DNA of 64,000 nucleotides from Branchiostoma floridae (GCF_000003815.2 NC_049993.1:12453189-12517188), one strand, 5' to 3'; positions 12,535-25,818 are shown, counted from the first letter of the stretch. Program-made: numbers and translations. Notes: a model not told the origin generated them from the letters alone.

Positions 12535-12867
12535 ATGCGCGACTTCGAGACGGCAGCCTCTTCCATGGATTTTCGACGGATTACCAGTTATTTCCCCAGC
12601 CAATTAAAGCGTGTAGAACACGAAGAACTGCCTTTTGACATTTCGGGTGAAAATAGATATTACATCCCCCCCTCCCCAAGGTCTACACGTATTACACAAT
12701 TCTTTGACCCTTCAAAAGAGTCAGCACCTGACTTTTCGCAACACTACTGTAAAAGGCTAAATGTTAACGTTTTATGTGACTCACTTCACTGCGACCTTAA
12801 AACCACAGCGAAAATGTTGGGTTTTGTCTGCTGCCCGACTAGACTCTTATTTCAAACGCGATCTTAA
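12535..12867 (+). CDS. Candidate small ORF (110 aa), function unknown
   Basis: An open frame of 110 codons, preceded by a TATA-like TATATA at about 12498. The predicted peptide carries two similar short motifs, R-R-I-T-S-Y-F-P near residue 14 and T-R-I-T-Q-F-F-D near residue 53. Both have the hydrophobic-x-x-aromatic-aromatic core of PCNA-interacting (PIP-like) peptides, but without the leading Gln. Similar short motifs also appear in some transposon-encoded proteins. No homologue is recognised and no splice structure is evident, so it may be a chance ORF, a first exon or an element relic. Confidence 0.2.
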   Translation: MRDFETAASSMDFRRITSYFPSQLKRVEHEELPFDISGENRYYIPPSPRSTRITQFFDPSKESAPDFSQHYCKRLNVNVLCDSLHCDLKTTAKMLGFVCCPTRLLFQTRS

Positions 12868-15800
12868 TACTACCGCGAACACTCTATTTTCTCCTTAGCA
12901 AGAAACAAAATCTCGCAAACGTTTCCGTTTTTACGGTATATCATGCAGATTATATTTATCAAAGTAATTCTTCAAGGCGTCTTGAGAATCGTTTCTCGGC
13001 TGGTGGATAGCGGGCATGGTCGGTGACCCGATTACAAGGAAATTGGGAGATGAAATCTTCACAAACGTAGCCAATGGGCGATTAATCTTTGTAATCAGAT
13101 TATTAAACAACAAGAATCCTTCGGAGTGTCTCACAGCGGAAGCAATATATTTTCACGGGGTCACATGTACTTCCATCACGATTCCTATCAAAAGTCGCTG
13201 GAGGGCATACTGTCACCCGCTGCTCGAAGATGAATCGGTAAGTTACAACGCTCCTAGGCATAGAGGCCAGCTGTGTAACTGTAAGGAAAATACTGACAGC
13301 TTGAAACCTTATAAGGCCAAGGATGTCACTGATCATGAATAAAGTCCCAGATATTCTCACGAGATAGTGAATACTGGTAATATCTGCTGTCGCGGATTCA
13401 GTTCTAGACAAATCTTAAGTATCACCCGCCGAGACCTGCTTTTGTTCGAAGACGCACGAAGAGCTTTCACCTGTAGGTTTAGGTTTGTTATAATCCTTCT
13501 AATCTTAGAAGGAATTGTCATTGAACAGTCGAGTTTGGTAAGTAGGATCTCCTTATGGGAGTGCAACAACCTTTTTTACTTGAAACACACCAACTCAACT
13601 GCTGCCCAGCTCTGACTCACAATTTACTGTACGTTTCAATATTCACTGGTCGCGGGCTTTCTGTTGGATGGGCACAATGGTTATTCAAATGCAATATATC
13701 TTGCTTTGTCAAAGTTGTGATTAAACGTCCATTGGTATCAGAAGTTGCAAGTTAAAAGCTTTGCTAACACCTGTAAGGCAATGACAAAGTTTCATAATGG
13801 CTAGCGATACATCTACTTGGTTGCGACAAGAAGTTGAATACATAGACATCAGCCGTACTATCGTTAGCAACTTTCAACATCTTTGTCATTAGACTGTTTT
13901 CCGTCCCGAGATATGCCAGCCACCAGTATCGGATGTTTAAGAAAAAAGATGACTGTTGAGGTACATCATTTATGCAATGATACAGTGCAGATATTGCTTC
14001 GATTGATTTCTTCAATTTAAGCGTATTTCAAGAGATGTTCCCATGAGGACATCATAGAATAGATCGGGATCGATGATGAAGTTACAGCCTGTTAAGTCCT
14101 CTGCATTAATGGCTATGTTTATGACACAGTTTTACTCATCCGGTCGATGTGGCCATGGCGTTAAGTTTGGCGGCGTGGGAGTAATAGCCCATGTAATGAC
14201 CCCGACCGGATGTCGATTCGATTGCAACGACAATCAACCTTAACTGCTTCACACCTCCATTCCCATTGATAAGAGAGCGCTGCGATCAAATTACACCCAG
14301 TTATCGATCCCTCACTATTTCAGTTCGGAGGTAACATTTAAACTCTAAAGTTCTAGCTTCAAATCCCTAGCAGGCTCCAGTTTAATGCTCTTAAGAATCC
14401 ACACATATTTTCACACATGACTCACGTAAGAATTAGTACCTAATAGTACCTTTCGTTAAAGACATGTTCTTAAAACTGGAGGTTCCATATTCGAGGAGAG
14501 CCATATACCTCGGGCACGATAAAGAACCGATCACACTTATCAAAACCAGTAGAGGTCCATTCCATCAAACATTAACAGTGGTCTCCGGGTTGACTTCTTG
14601 AAAAGTTGATAGTCACCTGTTACGTCAATCCCTCATTAAAAGTAAATCTCCATAAATAGACGAATAGACATATACAATGTACTAAAACAACTGCCAGGCA
14701 ATCAGCACCGTGGACGTCGACATAGCATTACGAAGATACCGTTTTCTTACGATGGTTTAATTCAGTTGTTTTACAACTTTACGTGCTAAAATCGGAACTT
14801 AAAATTTTACTTTTTATGCACTGTGAACCCCACAATCTACTGACGATGACTGTTAGGTAGATAATGCTAGTAATCTCAAGCCGGCGTCCTGTAGTTAATG
14901 TGGAGAACTGGTTATCAAGACGCTGAAGTGCTCCCACGCAAGAGGTAGTTATGAGCATAAAGTTACTTACTTATGTGTCAAAAATAGTTCTCTCCTACCT
15001 AAGAGTTAAGTACTAACATAAAATGTTACTTCTCAACGTTTGGAAACTTTACAACGTTTATACGAAGTAGCTGTATCTTGCAGATCATTGAAATGGCCCT
15101 AAGACAGGACGGAAGCAATAACAAATATTTTGCTTCTCCCTTGATAATTGGGGTTCAGTTTACGATCTGAGAAGTGTATCTCTGTTCCCTATGTGTGGAA
15201 TTTTATTGACAGGATGCTTGCATTGTAATATACCCCTAGCCCCAGACTATAAGCTATAAGATCATTTACCCTGGGCCTGGGTGAGAAATAAAGTCAAAGT
15301 TTAAACCTTCTGGCAACAGGTAACGCAGCAGGGGTGATTATCTAACTACACTTCTACCCACTGAGAACTTCCCAGAGGCAAATATGTCCCTTAAGTACCT
15401 GCGAAACTACATAATTACGCAGTAAACCAGCATTATACCCCCGCACAGCGTACTTTATACCTTGTTTACGATGTTTCCACTTCGAGGCAGATGATAGTCA
15501 CACAACTCCCTCTTTTATTTATGAGCCGTAATCAGAATCAAAAGAATTCACTCGACATTTTCACAGTAATATGGTTATCGTCAGATTCATTAGACAAGAT
15601 ACATATTCATGGTTGTTTTGTGTTATTTCCAGTTTCGCGATTGCTGCTACATATTTATCGATTCCACAGGGGCCGGATGACTCATTAACCGGTTGTGAGA
15701 TAACATTAGCGTGCTCGTTGAGATGGTTGGCAGCGCTCAAATGCGCCCATGAACTACGTGTTATGCAAAGAGGGGTGTTTACGCGGTCGTCTAGGGGTTA

Positions 15801-18195
15801 GTTTTGCGTTACATCAGCTTCTTTTGAATAATGTGATTGGCATCCCGCTGTGCGCTCTGAATGTCAAGAAGCCGGGCGATCTCTCAGAGGACTGGCAGTC
15901 TGAGAGGCAAGCGTATTGTGAAGATAGATGTTAGTGCTCTGGTAATGAGACATTGGAGCAGCGACAGATGTGCCAGAACTTTAACAAAAGGTGATGCCAT
16001 TGGCAAAATATATATCGTGCCAATCTTTACAAGTAGACGTCAGAGTATATTCAGTCTTCAGCTGCCTAAGGATAAAAGAACAAACGGTAAATCCATCCTC
16101 TTGCAAGAGAAATAAAAAGAACAGCGATGAAAACGTATACATACCCTGGAGGGTTGCTGCCGTGGAGTGTTGATAAATATCGCAAAACATCTGCTGATAT
16201 ACCATATAGATCAAATTATTAAACGCTTACGTAAGAATATCTATGAAGGTTAGATTTGCCCATAGCTAAACTTAGTTATGAATGATTTCTAAACACCTGT
16301 AGCAAATTTGCAAGTACATTCTATTGTATTTTCAGCATATGTCACGATATCTGTCTATAAAACAAAACAAAACAGTCATCAATGAATATTGCTACGTGTA
16401 TATCCGACCATATGGAACTAGAACATTAAACCCTAATTGTTATTTCCGTACACAAGCACTCACCAGCTTTCTGACAGGCCTCTGACCTTTCTGAAGTTGA
16501 AATGACCCAAAGCATAAGTCACGAGGATTGAGCGGAAATGTAGCCTTAGAAATGGGTCACGGGTCAAAGGTGCCGGAAGTCGGTATCGGCCCCCGTCTCT
16601 GGTCAATAGGCTCTAATGTAGATGGCTTCTTTTACTCCTCTTAGGAAATAGAAATACCTGTTCCAATGCCCGACACTAACTCTTCTCTCAATTCTACATT
16701 GTTTTATTAAGACATACCATTCTAAATCATTAACTTGACAGTTGATACTCATCCTTTACGTTCAATACATTTTTTGCCGTAAGAGTACATCAAGCGGCCG
16801 AGAAAGACGAATGTTATTCAAGTATCCAAGCTGATATATTGCAGTGGCTCAACAAGTCATTACACATTCGTGACCACACGCAGGAGTCAGGAGAGATCAG
16901 CACATTCATGCTGCGCAGGTGGATGATTCATTGTGCCGACTAAGAGTCATGGCACGATATAAATAACGGACGTATCTTAGTAGACATTTCAAGAACGTCT
17001 TCTGAATATCTACCGTTGTTCAAGGACAATCTTAAGTAAATATCCTGACGTCTTGTACAGTGTATCTTTAAATTGTTACAAATGATGCAACATGTGTGCT
17101 GATGTTAAGTCATAAAACAATTGTTGAAATAAGTTATAACAAGCAGTGTACCACAGGTATCTATTCTTGGCCCACTCTGCCCTTCCTATATGACGTGTAA
17201 CCATACTAAGTGGTCAGAGTAAATGTCAACATTTGTATATGCGTATTTTCAGTACCTAATTCATTGCCCCTCACTAGTCAAACATGGTTAGACATGGTTA
17301 ATGGACAAGCATTAGGGTGAATAAAGACCCAAAACTCATTGAGGGGAAACAAAAGTACACATTTACTTATATTCAAATGACATGTATGTATTATTCTACA
17401 ACAATCACCAAAGTTTTATCCCAACAAGTTCCCAGTTCTAACTGTAATCAATGGGAACTGGCGGCGCACCGCAAAATAATTGACAGTTCCCAATTAAAAT
17501 CTGACATTGGCCAGCAGCAATTGTTACAAATGGTTGTCTGTTTTAGTATTATGGATAGTAATTAGAATTGGCCAGTATTAGACGAATCGTATCGAAAAAG
17601 TCAAACGTAAATACTGACTATTGGCATTAATCCAAATATCTGATAAACCGATTAGGAAAGTTGGATATTTTTACTAGCAATGCGCCTGATACCAGTAGTC
17701 TTTTACGTTGATGGTCTGCTAAATAAGTGCTGTTTTTTTACCTTTTCTAAAAAGATGCATGTTTCACTGCATGTCTCTGTTATCGCAAATGTACATATAA
17801 GCAGTATAATGATATTCATGCGTATTACATTGCCACAAGTAGCAGCCTCGAGTAGCCTAAGAAGAAATACATTGTAACATTTCTTATATTGTTTGCACTT
17901 TTATGAAGCGTACAGGTGGCTTTTTGTGATTGCTAGGTCACCAACCTGTCTTCTTAACATCTACGTTTACTTTTTTATTCATATGTTAAATCCCGTTTGT
18001 ATTCATAGGTTAAATTATGTTTTTACTCAATGTTATTGCTTTATTTAATATCTATGCTCATAAGTACTTTTCTTTTCTCCAGATCCTTATTCAATATGTA
18101 CAATTTAGAAAAAAAAATATTTGCCATTGCTTTCTGTCTATTCCAATCTCATGAGTTTCATTGATTGTGCTAATATTGTGATATACCCATAGTAG
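12868..18195. other. Intergenic, no gene recognised
   Basis: Only short open frames without recognisable domains. A sequence with polyadenylation-like GAGAAATAAAGTCAAAG at about 15284-15300 could be the 3' end of a decayed retroelement. A short hairpin (AGTTCCCA at 17427-17434 and TGGGAACT at 17452-17459) is followed by a third AGTTCCCA at about 17483. A dispersed repeat copy lies at 16540-16635. Confidence 0.45.
16540..16635 (+). repeat. Dispersed repeat, copy 1
   Basis: Shares AAATGGGTCA...GGGTCAAAGG and CCCCCGTC blocks with 52795-52870, and ATCGGCCCCCGTCTCTG plus TGTAGATGGC(T/C)TC with 55575-55660. All three are in the same orientation. Family identity and ends are unknown. Confidence 0.55.
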
Positions 18196-18203
18196 GGCCG
18201 CTG
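18196..18203. repeat. 8-bp target-site duplication, left
   Basis: GGCCGCTG immediately flanks the left end of the hAT-type element and is repeated exactly at 18556-18563. Confidence 0.9.
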
Positions 18204-18555
18204 CAGGGCTCTAGCCAGCTCGAATTTTTTTTTCCGTCAGCCAATTCCCATTGTCGCGAAAACCGCGAAAACACTATTCCAGGAGTCAGAGAGACTGAAT
18301 TGAGACCTTTAAAAACTGGTTTTTAATGAGATTATCGTATGCAAAAGGGCGCCAACATGCATCGTCAACAATAATAACAATAGCAAAACAAACGGTGTGT
18401 GGCTTTTACGGCTGTGGACGGCATCCCCAAGCCGCCCGTAGCTTCCATCAAGGATTTTTGTCCGTCAAGGTTGACGGATTGGTTTTAAAATTTTTCCGTC
18501 ACATGCAGCAAATTTCTGTCAATTGACGGAAAAACGGACGCTGGCTAGAGCCCTG
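18204..18555. mobile_element. Non-autonomous hAT-type DNA transposon (352 bp)
   Basis: Perfect 15-bp terminal inverted repeats: CAGGGCTCTAGCCAG at the left end and its reverse complement at 18541-18555. Identical 8-bp direct repeats of GGCCGCTG flank it. The 8-bp duplication and a TIR beginning CAGGG are hallmarks of the hAT superfamily. The interior is too short for a transposase. Several CCGTCA/TGACGG motifs sit near both ends (one near 18235, at least five between 18468 and 18536), as expected for subterminal transposase-binding repeats. The exact TSD suggests a fairly recent insertion. Confidence 0.92.
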
Positions 18556-18563
18556 GGCCGCTG
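18556..18563. repeat. 8-bp target-site duplication, right
   Basis: GGCCGCTG, identical to 18196-18203. Confidence 0.9.
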
Positions 18564-21044
18564 TCATATTCTGGGAATATTGACCCTCCTGACAGCTCAT
18601 ATGAAAGTCACTTAAGCGTGAGTAGCCCCACATGACGTCAGAACTGGGTTAACGGATCCAATTCCCTGATATGTGTTAGGATTGCTGTGACACCGCCGTC
18701 TCTAAGGTAATCCTGGTCCTGCTGACGCATTTGCGTGATTGCAAGAAACACATTTGCTCTGGATATACATGTAGGTTAAGGGTTTTGATTCATGTATGGT
18801 GAATGCCTTCTGGTAGCGGTTTGATTTGCCCAAGAACTATTTAACGAAACTGTTGAACTCTTGAAAAACGGATAAGACCGACGAGTATGTAAAATTTGAA
18901 GAAAAAAACAAGGACGTTCGAAGATTTCTGTATTGCAAGCCAGTTTCTTGAAACTAAGCAAGGGATGACCTCATTCAATGCCTTTGGTCAAAGAAAGCAG
19001 ACATAACGCGACAAGTATTAGGCAAATCAAAATACGAAAAATCTATGCCTTTCGTTGACAATCTAATTCTAATTCGTCTGGAGAAATCTGTGTGTCGCGA
19101 CGCGTGAATAACACCTACATATTACTGCACTTCCAGTGCGCTCCACAGAAGGCGTGCTTCCGGCTTCTGGGGGAAAATTCCTGGAACCTTTTCGCTTTGA
19201 CAAACCGCAGGAGAGAGCAGCTAGATTTAAGTAGCTCCTGAGAGCCGATCCATCTGTGTCTGCAGCGTCTGTGTGCCAAACACAGTCTCCAGTGTTGGCT
19301 GGGTACAAAACACAGGCGGAGATAATGCATGGCCCGGTGCGCCCGTCCATAGCACAGCGCCTTTTGTACGTGACTAAAATGACAGCAACCAGCCCGGAGT
19401 GGGCTCAGCGGCAGTAATCTGAAGATATCGACGGAAGGAGGGCTAGACGTTTACCAAGGCTTATTGCTTCATCTCCGCCGGGGGAATTCCGATGTCTTGA
19501 GGGTCAGTTTTCCGCTGGTAGATGTTAATCATACAGACGTATCGTTGATTGCAATATTCATCACTCTGAGATAAGGTGCGCTAGTGAAGATGTAAATATG
19601 TTGGGTTGAAGGGATCTTTTGTGCATATGTCAGACCTTGTACACTAGCGGCCACCTTGCAGAAATCTGGGTGCCAATCATGTAATGTATATGTATAATTA
19701 CCTTTGTCAGGTGTTGCAGATAGCCCTGTGTTGGAAGCAATTTGGAAGAGTTTGGCGGTTTCTACTTGCAGATGCATTTACAAAGATGAGGTGAGTATCT
19801 TCTTGTTGCTCTCCCGTCGACCATTCGATCGGTTCAGGCCAGCGGTTTCAGATATCAACGGTTCCAGCCGTAAATAGTAGGTATAGTAAGAGTGATGGTA
19901 CCTGGTTTGTAGAAGCTTTGTATTTGATGTTCCTTTTGTGCCAGAGTGATTGGAGCTTGAGGCACTGACATAGCAAGCTCGTTTACTACGCTGTCGGAGA
20001 AAAGACACTCTCCGATTTCTGTAGCGCCCAGCAAATTGGTAAAGCTCGCTTCAGCTGGCGCCGTCATTTGTTTTGGGATATAATGAATGCGCGCCTGACG
20101 ACCGCTACAGTTGTTATGCCCCCCACCCTCCTATTTCCCCTCCCCTACAAGCTTGACTGATTAGGTACCACTACGGCTAACACTGCTACATGAAAAGCAG
20201 TGGGCGGCCAAATAGGTTTGCCATGATTGAAGGATATTTCCCAGTGATATCACCATGCACCATCCGTGTCTCTTCACAGAATAATGTATCATATAACGTA
20301 ACACAAACTTGTAGCGTCGCGAAAGCTAACAGCAATTCTTTCTCAACTTTGGTAAAAGCGTTCACATCTACGGTGTTGGGTAAACAGTCCCAAATTGGAC
20401 GTTTTTATGACCTATCGTAAAATAACGTGCAACAAGAAAGCGCCCTTAAGGGATAGACACGAATATATAATAGGGGGTTGTAAAAACGGGGTTTAGGTGA
20501 TAATACCAGAGGGATAGTGGATTAGAACAGAAATTGACAAAAAACGGAAAATATAAAATCGACAAAATGACCAAACCAATCATCTACCCCTCCCAGTCCA
20601 TTCTGTACCGCCCCTTCGAAAAATTCAAGGTTTCCGTTGTATCCAAGTGGCGCAGCAACAGGGCCAGCAAGCCAAAGTTCGAAATAAATAGCCCACTGTC
20701 TTCACAACACAGGGGCCGGATAAACAGTGTCCTCGCATGAGAGGACTTCCTTCCCAGTATGCCTCTTGGGAATGTCAAAGGTCAGAAAGAAATTTGACCC
20801 ATGGTCTCAACACGCGTATTCGTTATCGTCCCCGCGTTGTTAATGTATTCGTCAAGTGTCAATCTTGATTTTGTCATTTGTTGCTGACAAGGTTTGGATA
20901 CCAATGGTGAGAAAAATTGTCTCTTTTTTTACACACACGCATAGTATGTGTTTCGTGATGAAAGTCAGTACATATTGCGTTAACAACATTTTAATTATTT
21001 CACTTTGTTTTTTCATATATACAAACAAAATCCATACAGTGGAT

Positions 21045-21365
21045 AGTACCTTTCAGCCTTTTCGGCCTATACTATTTTTACCAAGGTCATAGATATCATT
21101 CAACATACAGTATTCATCTTATATTACATATATCGAAAAAGATTTACAGAGAGCGTAATACGACATATAGTGCATTGGACCTTCTGGCCTATATTTCCTT
21201 CACTACCATAATAGATATTGTTGCATGAAACAATTCATTATGCATTATCCTATATTAAATGTCTTAAAGAATATTGAATATGGACAGAAAAGTCTATTCA
21301 ACTTGTGGTGCATTGGGCTATACTGGCATCGTTTGATTTTATTACCGTAATAACGAACGTGCGGG
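21045..21365 (+). repeat. Degenerate tandem array, about 130-bp unit, about 2.5 copies
   Basis: Landmarks recur at about 122-138 bp spacing: GGCCTATA with CATAGATATC (21063), GGCCTATA with AATAGATATTG (21186), and GGGCTATA with a TACCGTAATAACG block (21316). The TAGTGCATTGG-type landmark occurs at about 21168 and 21304. The units are AT-rich and strongly diverged. Confidence 0.6.
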
Positions 21366-21589
21366 ACCCTGTTAATATCTTTTTCATATTTTTTTTCATA
21401 TCTTGGAATGTATTGAAAATGTAATGACCGTCCACCTCAAGTGACCCCCTCTCTTTAATTTGGTGAGCTCTGATAGATTTATGAGTAAAGCATATATGGC
21501 ACCATCACAATATGATGTGCCATATGTAGGTTACGGGAAAATATGAACGTTTTCGCATATTACACTCAATATCATTGAGGCATTGAATT

Positions 21590-21745
21590 TGTTTCCGGTG
21601 TGTCTAGATGTTTGTGGCTGTGTTTGTTCGTAGATATATGAATACATTAGACTCATTAGAGTGATAGGAAGTGATAGGGAATATGGTGCCTTGCGGGATT
21701 GACAGGATGTGGAGTTCAGAGGTGGTAGAATTAGTCGTTTGCGAG
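21590..21745 (+). repeat. Dispersed repeat pair, copy 1
   Basis: Similar over about 155 bp, same orientation, to 32125-32290. Shared blocks include TTTCCG(G/A)TGTGTCT, GTTCGTA...ATGAATACA-type sequence, AGTG(A/G)-rich runs, CTTGCGGGA and GTTCAGAGGTG. No TIR or coding capacity recognised. Confidence 0.6.
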
Positions 21746-23212
21746 ACATTCCAGGTCATGGGGTCAACGGAAGAAAGAGGCCATTAACTAAGGTTTCGGT
21801 CTGTCTGTTTGCATAATCAATTAACTACAATTAAAGAAGACATACATTGCAATGGGCACTAAATATTCCACGAAGGCGTAAGATCTTTGACCTCTTGTTG
21901 CCTGAGTAAAAAAAAAAGGATGAACCTAGCCGACCAAAATGGCCACTGAATTGCTCGAAGCACAGCTTAACCGTACTGACCCGCATACCTCATAAACTAC
22001 GGCCATGCATGTGAATAAACCCACCGAACCTGTGGCAATAACCTTCAAGCCGACCCGCGCCTGATATTGGCAATGACCGAACACCGCATCCCATATTGGC
22101 AGCAGAAGTTCTGCGGGCCGTGACGGCATCACGTCCGGACAGTCTCCCGGCTTAACGCCTCAGAACAAGCCTCGCCACCGTGAATACGTAAAACTCTGCA
22201 TTTTATATTCCCGTACAGAATAAATGGACCGGCTCATGTTCACTGGAACTACTGTGTAGTAAAAGATCGGGACCTTGTGGTTGGTTAGACCCGACTCACG
22301 GCCGTGACTGTGGGTTTCATAGGCCTCCTTTCCGCTAGACTGCGATAGCTGAACGACCAAATTAGATTTGTGTGATTCTTGATTTTATAGTTGGAACATG
22401 ATACAGTATGATTTAAAAGACAAAAAACTTTGGTGAAGTTTGAGAGGTTGTACGTGTAAGCAACATCGTTATTACATCTGTGTAAACAATTGGATGGGCG
22501 ATCTGTGAAATATTCAGTCACCCAGCGTCGCAGCCTCTGGCAGTTGTATTAAGCGACATTGTGATTGCATAATGTACTATATCAATTAGACCTCGCGCTG
22601 AATCGGTAGACAGAACTATAACGGCCACCGGTTGACATAGAAATGATCAATTTACGCTTCGTATTACACCCTAAGCTGTCTACTTCTATGTCACTTAAAA
22701 GTTAGCCTCCATCTGTTCGCTTTTGTTATCATTAGTATCGAGTCCGTTACAGGCATGTTATTAAAAAAATGATAAAAATCATCTTTTGCATGTACAACTG
22801 AATAAATTAAGGTGCGCTTCTTGATAACAACAAAGGTGGTTTGCAATTAAACTAATGTGTTCTAGATTTTAGTCTCGTAAACTTTTCGAACACGACTTAA
22901 GACATAAGACTCCTGAAAGTCTCTCCTAGCTTATATTTTACAGTGTGCAAATGGGTGAGTGCTCTAGAGAGTGTTAACATCTTAGAAAATGAATTGTAGA
23001 CGGTATTCGTATATTGATATACTCATATACATATACATTGTACTGTTATCATATATGTTACAATCATGTTATGTTTGCGTATCTATAGTTGTAGAAGCAC
23101 CTATATGAAAATCACTGTTCTTTCGTATATGTCAATAAAGTTTATTAGTAATAGTTAATTCACATAGAAACTGATATTAAAGAATACATTTGCCAAAGAG
23201 AAAATTCCTACG

Positions 23213-23296
23213 ATACAATACAATACAATACAATACAATACAATACAATACAATACAATACAATACAATACAATACAATACAATACAATACAATAC
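23213..23296. repeat. (AATAC)n pentanucleotide microsatellite
   Basis: About 84 bp, nearly 17 units, without an interruption. It is followed by degenerate CGCTACAATGCG sequence. Such a pure array is expected to be length-polymorphic. Confidence 0.98.
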
Positions 23297-24769
23297 GCTA
23301 CAATGCGATTTGGAATTGTACACGTACAGTGTTAACGACCTCTGACAAGACTTGCGGTGTTGTTAGTCTATTCCGTTAGAACAACAGAGCCGTTGGCAAT
23401 CTCCATCCCTTGCCAGTCATAGCTCTAAAAATATCTTCCCGGCGCTGGTACACGAGTTTGTCTTCATGGAGACGAATAAGCTCCGAAATTGGACGGCGCC
23501 TGAGGGACAAAGTGAGGCATAGAGTCGATCATTGCCAGTGTCACGATTTCATTTTTGCAAGGCGAGCCAAAAATTGTGCGCATATGATGATAACTAGCTG
23601 TTGCTTTGTTTCGACTCCACTGATATGAAAGTATGGATGTCGGGTATGTGTCACCAAAAAGCGTATTTTCCTCTCGCCGGGCATCATGACAGGAAAAGAA
23701 GCATCAACTTTTAGTTCAGCTCTTATTAGTGACTTACTTTGAGTAGGAAGACTGATAGTTTTGAATCGGAAAAGAGTTCAAAGTCCTTTCAATGGTCTTG
23801 TTTGATTCGACTAACATTTGAATAATGATAATCTTTTCTATGCATGTGTGTAACATAACGCTGATCCACTAATTGTATGTAATCGTCCTATAGATTAGAT
23901 TTAATGGCATCTTCAAGGCCATTCTTGTGTTTTGCCTGACGTTACTTTGATATCACAGCGGCACAGCCGCACAGCTAAGAGCGGTGTTTGCTTCTGTATG
24001 GCTTCCTAAAAGCGTGCTGACAAGCTCCTCTCGTGTAGAATAATAAAAGGTGCATTGTAAATAAAAGGAACGTATATCACAGATTGTCGTCGGCACTTTT
24101 AGACCGAGCTTGTAATGCTCTCACCGAAAGGGGAACTGAAGTCGGAAGGATTTTTTCCAATTATGTTCTCTAAGCTTGTAATTTTTCAGACGCCTTTAGT
24201 CGTTACCTTCCCAACGTTGTCTTTCCTGCCACCCACACAGAGCGTAACGCCAGCCTTTTCGTCCATTTGCCGTAAAAAGTTCCCAAATTGTTGTTGGGAT
24301 GCGCTAAGGGAAACTTGATGATTTCTGTCTCGCGTATTTCAGGGATTTTAGCACCACCTAATAAGCTCTTTTTGAATTTGTTGATGCCCGGCGGCATCTA
24401 CTTACTTGGTTTCTTCCTATCTCAATGGCACAGGCAACCAACTAAGACATGCATTACTTCTAAGATCAAGTAATTGTTAGTATTTCTTTTAAAAACTTTG
24501 CCAAGAGGGTTATTTTTGGTGGTGGTTTTATTGCTTAGCAGTAGTCAATACAGGTATTCATGTAATGCTTTGATATTTGGTACATGGATAGCTGTCGGCA
24601 AATCAAAGGACATGTTCTATTATGGGCTACGGTAACGATGTTTAAGTTTCGGGTAATTTTAAGGCTGGGGACTAGTTAGCGTAGGTCTGGACAATCTGGT
24701 AGCTTTCCTTAGATCTGCAGCCTTCCTTTGGTCTTACAAAAGACAGTCAAAGAAGTTTTTCGTGTTTTA

Positions 24770-24942
24770 CAGTAGACGCCGCTTAATTGCACGGCCTATT
24801 TGCCAGTGAATTTCGTGCAATTATCCGGCTGGTGCAATAATGCGAAGTTATCTAGCTGGATTGCACCGGTTTTGGATTTTGGGATTCCGTGCAGTTAACA
24901 GAAGTGTGCGTTAATGCGTTATCCAATTACTGGATTCTACTG
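24770..24942. mobile_element. pogo/Tigger-like MITE (173 bp)
   Basis: The left end CAGTAGACGCCGCTTAATTG and the reverse complement of the right end, CAGTAGAATCCAGTAATTGG, are imperfect TIRs, flanked by TA on both sides (24768-24769 and 24943-24944). CAGTAGA ends with a TA target are typical of pogo/Tigger-type Tc1/mariner elements. The interior has repeated TTGCAC/GTGCAA motifs and no transposase. Confidence 0.8.
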
Positions 24943-25706
24943 TATTTTGAGTGACTTGTTTAAAATGATATTTCTGTTCCCATGTAAAAATAAAGTTTTA
25001 AGCGGAAATTCATGTCAGCCTACCCTTGAATAATTCCGACGTCACCGCACAAGAAAGTTTGGGGTGAATGTCCGGTATAGTCACGTACATGGAGAATCTC
25101 CGGCCTTAGAACCTTGTTAACATCAGTGATGGGCCGGGGATCGTGTGATCTCCCCGGTTTGGAAGGATCTCTCTCCCAGTACTAACTAGGCTCCGTACGA
25201 GTAATCCACCGTAATGATTTCCATCCGCTGTCGACGCGTGTGGTTAATGGAACGATGAATAATTTAGGTTCCTATACAGAAAGCCAATAGCAGGGTTTGT
25301 CATGCACTGTTCAAACGAATTATGCTCTTCTTCGTGTTAACAGAATTAGAAAGGAGTCTTGTTGCTCTTTGGTCGTTCTTTCTGCCGTCTTCAAAGCACA
25401 TTTTAATTCACTGCCAATTTTGTGTATCCTATGTATCCAATACATGTCACCTTTTCGGTATAGTCTCTACTTTCTACCAAGCTCATTGCGTTATACAGGT
25501 GAAATAGTCGATATTTGCCAAATAGGATGAAAATTTTGCTGGAGAAGTTAGCCGGCCATATTATTAGATACATACGCATGGATAAGGCTTTGCTTGAGAA
25601 TTCGTTGAATATTGTCATATTTGTTGTATATTATTTCCTTCTGTAATGAAGAAAACTAAGATCTTAGCTCATCAATTCATTAACAGAAGAAATGTTCTTA
25701 ACCAAT

Positions 25707-25818
25707 ACGAGTCTTCTAGTGAAAAAAATAAGTTAGAGGGGTCTTATCTCATTAATTCACCAACGAGTCTTCTAATGAAAAACTAAGTTAGAGGGGTCTT
25801 ACCTCATTAATTCACCAG
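25707..25818 (+). repeat. Two-copy 56-bp tandem repeat
   Basis: Units beginning ACGAGTCTTCTA(G/A)TGAAAAA start at 25707 and 25763 and end in CTCATTAATTCACCA. The copies differ at only a few sites. A weaker third unit may precede them (about 25660-25690). Confidence 0.85.

Larger units (their letters stand above)
18564..24767. other. Intergenic, no gene recognised
   Basis: No coding exon I can support. It contains the degenerate array at 21045-21365, a dispersed repeat copy at 21590-21745, and the AATAC microsatellite. AATAAA at 23136-23141, inside GTCAATAAAGTTTATTAG, resembles a retroelement or gene 3' end but has no coding partner upstream. Confidence 0.45.
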
